Shown piece after piece: positions 46,947-50,918 of a stretch of 50,918 bases of DNA. Each line of letters begins with the position of its first letter. The stretch's first letter is position 1. The notes beneath the pieces are model-generated. The model saw only the letters and a list, made by a program, of their open reading frames with translations, was not told the origin of the DNA and ran no database searches. The translations under genes were made by a program, and so were the position numbers. The stretch comes from Virgibacillus sp. 7505 (GTDB taxonomy: Bacteria; Bacillota; Bacilli; Bacillales; Amphibacillaceae): contig NZ_NPBF01000031.1 of the NCBI RefSeq assembly GCF_002272135.1, positions 1 through 50,918 of the forward strand, in the 5' to 3' direction.

Positions 46947-47299
46947 TATTTACGTTTATCGAGGAACCTGCCGTCAAGCGTATGCATGCTGCCATACGGG
47001 TTTATATATTTCTTGCCGGACTGCTTCTGCTTCTTAATTGTACGAATATCAGTCTTTAACTGGTCGAAAATATTTTGGACCTGCTTGCTGATTCTTTCAT
47101 TCATCGGCAGAAGCTCTTTCCCCAAAAGATTTTCCTCCGTCGAAAAAGGCGGCTTCAGCTCCTCCATCTGTCCAGAGCGGACTTCTAAAAGTGCTGTAAG
47201 GGATTGGACGATTTCTTCCCGATTCTCAGCTGTTACCGGCTGGCTGACGAGTGTGTCTAGCTGGGCAGTCGTATCAAACAGTGCCTGCACCCGATTCAT
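46946..47299 (-). CDS. fliT: flagellar chaperone FliT
   Basis: A small helical export chaperone, in Bacillus for the filament-cap protein FliD. The 117-residue product starts MNRVQALFDTTAQLDTLV and ends with the basic tail INPYGSMHTLDGRFLDKRK; the central region is helical. Sequence conservation in this family is weak, so position after fliS is a main support. The ATG shares one base with the fliS TGA, with AGGAG about 10 bases before. Last gene of flaG-fliD-fliS-fliT. Confidence 0.88.
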   Translation of the reverse strand: MNRVQALFDTTAQLDTLVSQPVTAENREEIVQSLTALLEVRSGQMEELKPPFSTEENLLGKELLPMNERISKQVQNIFDQLKTDIRTIKKQKQSGKKYINPYGSMHTLDGRFLDKRK

Positions 47300-47697
47300 C
47301 AGACAGTTGCTCCTGTACCGAATTGCTGTTTGCGGGTTTGTTTTACGACTTCTTTCCATGTGTCGCGGAAATCGGTAATCAAATCCAATGCACTGCTGAG
47401 TGCTCGCTGATCGTTGTGGGTATTAGCTTGGATAAGCTGGTGATTGATGAAATCATACAAAGGCATGATCTCTTTTGAAATTGGTACCTCCGGGTCAAGA
47501 GTGATCATCAGCTCCCGCACGATGTTCTGGGCTTTTTGAATATTTGTGTTCTTCGCTTCAATATCCTTCTTCTCAATGGCTTGCTGGGCAAATTTGATGA
47601 ACTTGATACAGCCGTTGTAAAGCATGAGCGTCAGCTCACCTGGAGAAGCGGTCTGGACAGAATTTTGCTGATACGCCTGGTAATTTTGTACCGACAT
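47299..47697 (-). CDS. fliS: flagellar export chaperone FliS
   Basis: Binds flagellin and keeps it unfolded for export; in B. subtilis it also works with FliW and CsrA in flagellin homeostasis. 132 residues with the family motif YQQNSVQTASPGELTLMLYNGCIKFIKFAQQAIE and LYDFINHQLIQAN. AAAGGAG precedes the ATG by 10 bases, 22 bases after fliD. Confidence 0.97.
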   Translation of the reverse strand: MSVQNYQAYQQNSVQTASPGELTLMLYNGCIKFIKFAQQAIEKKDIEAKNTNIQKAQNIVRELMITLDPEVPISKEIMPLYDFINHQLIQANTHNDQRALSSALDLITDFRDTWKEVVKQTRKQQFGTGATV

Positions 47698-47719
47698 GAT
47701 TGTATTACTCCTTTAGCGC

Positions 47720-49246
47720 TTATCCTCCGAAATTGGATGTTAGATAAGCGGATTGTTGGTTCATTTGGCTGATTGCGGTCTCCATCGCCGTGAATTGACG
47801 CCAGTAGCGATCTTCGACTTGTGTGAGATAGTCTTGGAAGCTGTCTATGCGGTCCTCGATGTCATCAAGTCGTCTGCCAAGCGTAAACTGCTGGTTTGTT
47901 TTGTCTGTACTACCTGCACGCTCTGTAATAGTATCCATTGTTGCATCCAGCGTATCTTCAATTCGGTTAATGATGCCGCGTCCTGATCCTTTGACATCAT
48001 TTGAGAACAGCTTATACACACCATCCGGATTTTCCCTAAGTGCAGCTTTCAGCTTATCTTCATTAATAACAAGCTTACCATTGTCCAAGTAGTTATTAGA
48101 TGTCTCGATACCAATCTGTGCAAGCTGAGTAAACTCCCCGCCAGTTTCAACATTGTCATACCAAGCCGAACGCAATGAATAAAGACCGTTTTGAAGGGCT
48201 GTTTCCCCCTTAAGCATTCCGCTCTTCGCTTTTTCTTCCCAAAGCTTGATTTCATCTTCCGACATTTCTTTTTTCTGATCATCTGTTAGAGGAGGATAAT
48301 CTCGGTATACTTTTTCGCTCAGTTTTGCGTTTGTATCTTCTATGATTTTATTGTAGGAGTCCACAAAATCCTTGATTTTATTGTAGGCAGCATCGACATC
48401 GTTATCGACTGTAATCTTAACTGCACTTTCTGTTACTTCATTAAAGTTGAACGTTACACCACTAAGGGTGTAGCTATTTTTATTCGAGGTAATTTCAAGT
48501 GCTCCATTGTAGGTGAATTTTGCATCTTGTGCACCTTTTTCATTATTTGGATCGAGCTTTAGAAATGAACCAAGAAAGTTATTTGTATCAAATTCAATCT
48601 CTTTACCATCTACATTTTCGTTGAATTTACCGGTATCTTTCTTTTCCATTACAACTTGGCCAGACTGCTTATCATAGAAAGCACGTACACCTGCATCTGA
48701 GTTTGTAATTTGCTTTAATATGCTGTTCAAGCTGTCTGTTGTTTTGAATTCAAAGCTATGTTCTTTAGCAGTACCATTCTCATCATAAGTTGTGAAAGAG
48801 AATTTCAAATCATCTGCTGTAACTTGCCCATTAGCGAATGTTTGCTCACCAATCGCTGCATCAGGATCAAACCCCGCACCAGCAATACTGCCTGTACTTA
48901 CGTTAATTGCTGAAGATGCAATTTGACTCACTTGAATGGAATAAGATCCATTAGATGCACTGGAGTCTGCTGTTGCAGTAATTGCAGAACTTGTTGATGA
49001 AGTAGTCTTTACATTATAAGTAGTAGACAATTTCATGTTAAATGCACTAGTATCAAAGCTTTTCAGTGATGCGTTCACTTCACGTAAAGAGTCCTGCTGC
49101 CATGTCAGTTTAGTCTGTTCCTGCTGCATTTTATATAATTTCTGACGTTCAGCATTCATTAACTGCTCAACAAGAGAATCCGTATCCATTCCGGACGCAA
49201 GACCCCCGACTCGCATGGAGTTGCTGCCTGAAATACTATCTACCAT
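47720..49246 (-). CDS. fliD: flagellar filament cap protein FliD (HAP2)
   Basis: Pentameric cap that folds flagellin at the filament tip. 508 residues: N-terminal coiled-coil D0/D1 beginning MRVGGLASGMDTDSLVEQLMNAERQ, variable beta domains in the middle (about 100-290), and the C-terminal coiled coil (RRLDDIEDRIDSFQDYLTQVEDRYWRQFTAMETAISQMNQQSAYL). GGAGCAGGTGA precedes the ATG. Second gene of the sigma D-type flaG operon. Confidence 0.97.
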   Translation of the reverse strand: MVDSISGSNSMRVGGLASGMDTDSLVEQLMNAERQKLYKMQQEQTKLTWQQDSLREVNASLKSFDTSAFNMKLSTTYNVKTTSSTSSAITATADSSASNGSYSIQVSQIASSAINVSTGSIAGAGFDPDAAIGEQTFANGQVTADDLKFSFTTYDENGTAKEHSFEFKTTDSLNSILKQITNSDAGVRAFYDKQSGQVVMEKKDTGKFNENVDGKEIEFDTNNFLGSFLKLDPNNEKGAQDAKFTYNGALEITSNKNSYTLSGVTFNFNEVTESAVKITVDNDVDAAYNKIKDFVDSYNKIIEDTNAKLSEKVYRDYPPLTDDQKKEMSEDEIKLWEEKAKSGMLKGETALQNGLYSLRSAWYDNVETGGEFTQLAQIGIETSNNYLDNGKLVINEDKLKAALRENPDGVYKLFSNDVKGSGRGIINRIEDTLDATMDTITERAGSTDKTNQQFTLGRRLDDIEDRIDSFQDYLTQVEDRYWRQFTAMETAISQMNQQSAYLTSNFGG

Positions 49247-49261
49247 ATGATCACCTGCTCC

Positions 49262-49618
49262 TTATATTTTCTTATCAACGAGAAGTCCCATGAATTCTGC
49301 CATTTTGGCATATGCATCCAAAAGCTTCTTCGGCGGAATTTCCTTTATGACTTCTTGCGTATCTGAATCAACTACTGTCACAAAATAGCGATCCAATTCT
49401 TCATGAAGTTCAAATTTCATGTTTGTGTGTGTTGGTTCCAGGAATTGATTCATTGTTTCGATCACTTTTTCGATATCGGATTTGTCATAATCGATATACG
49501 GTTTGGAGGCATCTGAAGCCGTCTCCTGTTTATGTAATACTGTGTTTGCTACTGGACGACTTTCGCCCGAGGTGTGTGTAATATGCTGTGAAGCAGAAGA
49601 AGATAATTTGTCTATCAT
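49262..49618 (-). CDS. flaG: flagellar protein FlaG
   Basis: A 118-residue FlaG/YvyC family protein thought to influence filament length. The N-terminal half is Ser/Thr-rich and disordered; the conserved C-terminal part is MKFELHEELDRYFVTVVDSDTQEVIKEIPPKKLLDAYAKMAEFMGLLVDKKI. The start is the ATG at 49618 (MIDKLSSSAS) with AAGGAG about 11 bases upstream; the earlier ATG at 49639 overlaps that site. First gene of the operon, behind a sigma D promoter. Confidence 0.93.
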   Translation of the reverse strand: MIDKLSSSASQHITHTSGESRPVANTVLHKQETASDASKPYIDYDKSDIEKVIETMNQFLEPTHTNMKFELHEELDRYFVTVVDSDTQEVIKEIPPKKLLDAYAKMAEFMGLLVDKKI

Positions 49619-49653
49619 CAAAAAGCCAACTCCTTGCACATGCGTTTCTTTTT

Positions 49654-49680
49654 ATATCGGCAGGATAGGCAGGATGTGTA
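49654..49680 (-). promoter_or_regulatory. sigma D promoter of the flaG operon
   Basis: On the minus strand TACA (49677-49680), 15 bases, GCCGATAT (49654-49661). The -10 is an exact consensus match (TAAA-N15-GCCGATAT). It lies 36 bases before flaG. Confidence 0.85.
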
Positions 49681-49700
49681 GAGATGTAAATAAAAAAGCA

Positions 49701-49731
49701 CAAAAAAAACGGGTACAGCAGTTGTACCCGC
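49701..49731 (-). terminator. second terminator upstream of flaG
   Basis: On the minus strand CGGGTACA pairs with TGTACCCG, followed by eight T. It isolates the flaG promoter from upstream transcription. Confidence 0.85.
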
Positions 49732-49743
49732 CTTTCCTAAAAA

Positions 49744-49770
49744 TCAATAGAGAATACCGCTATTGATTAG
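49744..49770 (-). terminator. first terminator upstream of flaG
   Basis: On the minus strand AATCAATAG pairs with CTATTGATT, followed by TTTAGG. It is in tandem with the next terminator. The 150 bases between here and the RsbR-like gene (49771-49924) contain no gene I can support. Confidence 0.7.
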
Positions 49771-49924
49771 GAGTGCTTAATCTATCATGCAGGAATATTG
49801 GTGGTAATCTTCTCGAACGTCTGTCCTTTTTAAAGTCTACCTACCATATATCGATCAGTTTCACCATACTAGCGCGGACGCCCCCGGGACAGAGGCAATC
49901 AACTTGTCAGTAGTTTCACACATA

Positions 49925-50770
49925 TTATTTGATCGAGATACGATTACTTGTACGGATTGCCTGCGTCAATGTAGCCGTTGTTCTAGCGTTGAAGCTAACA
50001 CCAAGCTGAACCGCAGTTTGCGCGATTTCCGGGCGCATTCCTGAGATTACCGTTTCGACACCGACTAGCTTCAATGCTTCTACTAGATAAAAGATTTGCT
50101 GTGCTACCATTGTGTCGATGATGATGACACCAGAAAGATCAATGAATAATAGATCCACATCCTGCTTAGTACAATCTCGGAGGGTATTCTCCAAAATAAG
50201 TTTTGCACGGTTTGTGTCAATATCCCCTACCAATGGCAGAAGTGCTGTCGTATCATTTAAAAGGATTACTGGCGAACTAAGTTCATTGATCATTTCCTGC
50301 TGAGCCTGAAGTTTCCGGTTTGAGTAATGATGCATCTCTTCGGTAACTTTAAGGATTACCTGATCAAAAGCTGTAATAATTTCACGATTCCAAAAATCGA
50401 GCATTTCAGGTTTAATAGTGTCTTTATGTAAAGTATAAAATTCATTTATTAAGTCTAGATGCTGTCCCCGAGTTACAACAAATTCACGGATTATTTGATG
50501 AGTCGGCGTACTCAAGTGATTCTCATCACGAGCTGTAGAAATAATCCACTCTTCAAAGCTCTTATTGAAGGTCTCCTTATCCTCAATGAAAATACGGAAG
50601 AAATGAAGATGAAAATCGTAGTTTTGCTTTTTGAGGTTTTGAATGGTCTCTGGATCAGTGGATGCGTAAACGCCTGAACTTTTGGATTTATCAAGCTGCT
50701 CATACCATCTGTCGTTAAGTTCCTTCGCTTTTTCCTTTAAAAATAAATATAAGTCCTTATTCCTATGCAT
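49925..50770 (-). CDS. RsbR-family stressosome protein
   Basis: A 281-residue stressosome component: N-terminal all-helical RsbR domain (about 1-150, non-haem globin-like fold), then a STAS domain (about 165-275). Thr186 (VGDIDTNRAK) and Thr220 (GVIIIDTMVAQQIF) have the exact 34-residue spacing of the phosphorylated Thr171/Thr205 of B. subtilis RsbRA, so phosphorylation by an RsbT-type kinase is expected. AGGAGG lies about 9 bases before the ATG. It would feed the sigma B pathway. It occupies the place next to flaG where hag or csrA-fliW is expected in B. subtilis. Confidence 0.92.
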   Translation of the reverse strand: MHRNKDLYLFLKEKAKELNDRWYEQLDKSKSSGVYASTDPETIQNLKKQNYDFHLHFFRIFIEDKETFNKSFEEWIISTARDENHLSTPTHQIIREFVVTRGQHLDLINEFYTLHKDTIKPEMLDFWNREIITAFDQVILKVTEEMHHYSNRKLQAQQEMINELSSPVILLNDTTALLPLVGDIDTNRAKLILENTLRDCTKQDVDLLFIDLSGVIIIDTMVAQQIFYLVEALKLVGVETVISGMRPEIAQTAVQLGVSFNARTTATLTQAIRTSNRISIK

Positions 50771-50918
50771 ATTCCTGCTCCTCCTAGGGATTCATTTGAC
50801 ATCATTCCTGTTTAAATATACGTAATTTCGGCTTTTTTGTAAATTTATAAGAAAATTTCTGGAAACTGACCCATTCTCTTGTACTAGGAAGAATAGACCC
50901 CACCCTGTACCCATATAG
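50771..50918. other. upstream region of the RsbR-like gene, incomplete
   Basis: A non-coding, AT-rich stretch up to the window edge. On the minus strand a GCCGAAAT octamer at about 50832-50839 resembles a sigma D -10 but has no TAAA at 14-16 bases upstream. No gene is seen. Confidence 0.3.

Noticed and set aside
49771-49924. A 20-codon ATG frame after the RsbR-like gene
   Set aside because: No ribosome binding site and too short to judge; treated as non-coding.
50832-50839. Sigma D -10-like GCCGAAAT before the RsbR-like gene
   Set aside because: No TAAA-like -35 at 14-16 bases, and the last base pairs differ from GCCGATAT.

Overview
The window is chromosomal DNA from a low-to-moderate GC endospore-forming Firmicute of the family Bacillaceae. 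Gene content and order match the Bacillus subtilis clpP-crh-whiA-yvcK-rapZ, lgt-hprK, uvrAB, minJ-ctpB-ftsEX, prfB-secA and flagellar blocks. Differences include a prfC gene and a glycerol operon where B. subtilis has its histidine operon. A halotolerant genus such as Terribacillus is possible, but that is a guess. Promoter motifs for sigma A, B, D and W, CtsR, LexA and CcpA-type sites, and B. subtilis-like catalytic residue numbering support the family placement.

Layout. (1) 1-2073: a decayed mobile element beside tRNA-Arg(CCG), with a frameshifted and N-terminally truncated tyrosine integrase, an opposite-strand scrap of a probable replication protein, a 43-residue zinc-ribbon gene and a DUF4177 gene. 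(2) 2.1-5.6 kb: manganese catalase, clpP (CtsR and sigma B type control), and the SppA/SppI membrane protease pair. (3) 5.7-11.7 kb, minus strand: nudix-rapZ-yvcK-whiA-crh, then trxB and a TPR gene. (4) 11.8-16.8 kb: glpP-glpF-glpK-glpD with cre sites and antiterminator-type leaders. (5) 16.9-22.5 kb: yvoF-ppaX-lgt-hprK, then yojF-bshB2-yvlB-yvlD with a sigma W-type promoter before yvlB. (6) 22.6-29.2 kb: uvrBA (LexA-type box) and prfC. (7) 29.5-36.4 kb: a free-standing PTS EIIA, a SWIM/SNF2 helicase, spo0M (sigma W-type promoter), the lipid II flippase amj, and minJ. (8) 36.5-45.5 kb: ctpB, an M23 murein hydrolase next to ftsEX, cccB, prfB with its programmed frameshift, and secA. (9) 45.5-50.9 kb: an unexplained 0.7 kb region, hpf, flaG-fliD-fliS-fliT, and an RsbR-type stressosome gene.

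Two themes connect the genes. One is carbon catabolite control: HprK, Crh, GlpK (PTS-regulated His230), free EIIA and several cre-like sites. The other is envelope maintenance and stress: SppA/SppI, Spo0M, YvlB/YvlD, Amj, FtsEX with its hydrolase, and MinJ.

The most unusual part is 45.57-46.06 kb between hpf and secA. It contains a well-formed 66-residue coiled-coil reading frame whose ideal ribosome binding site points to an ATC codon. This is followed by about 190 nt of stem-loops with C-rich, anti-Shine-Dalgarno-like loops and a strong terminator, and is preceded by a three-arm alternating repeat. This could be a dual-function or small regulatory RNA locus; that is inference.
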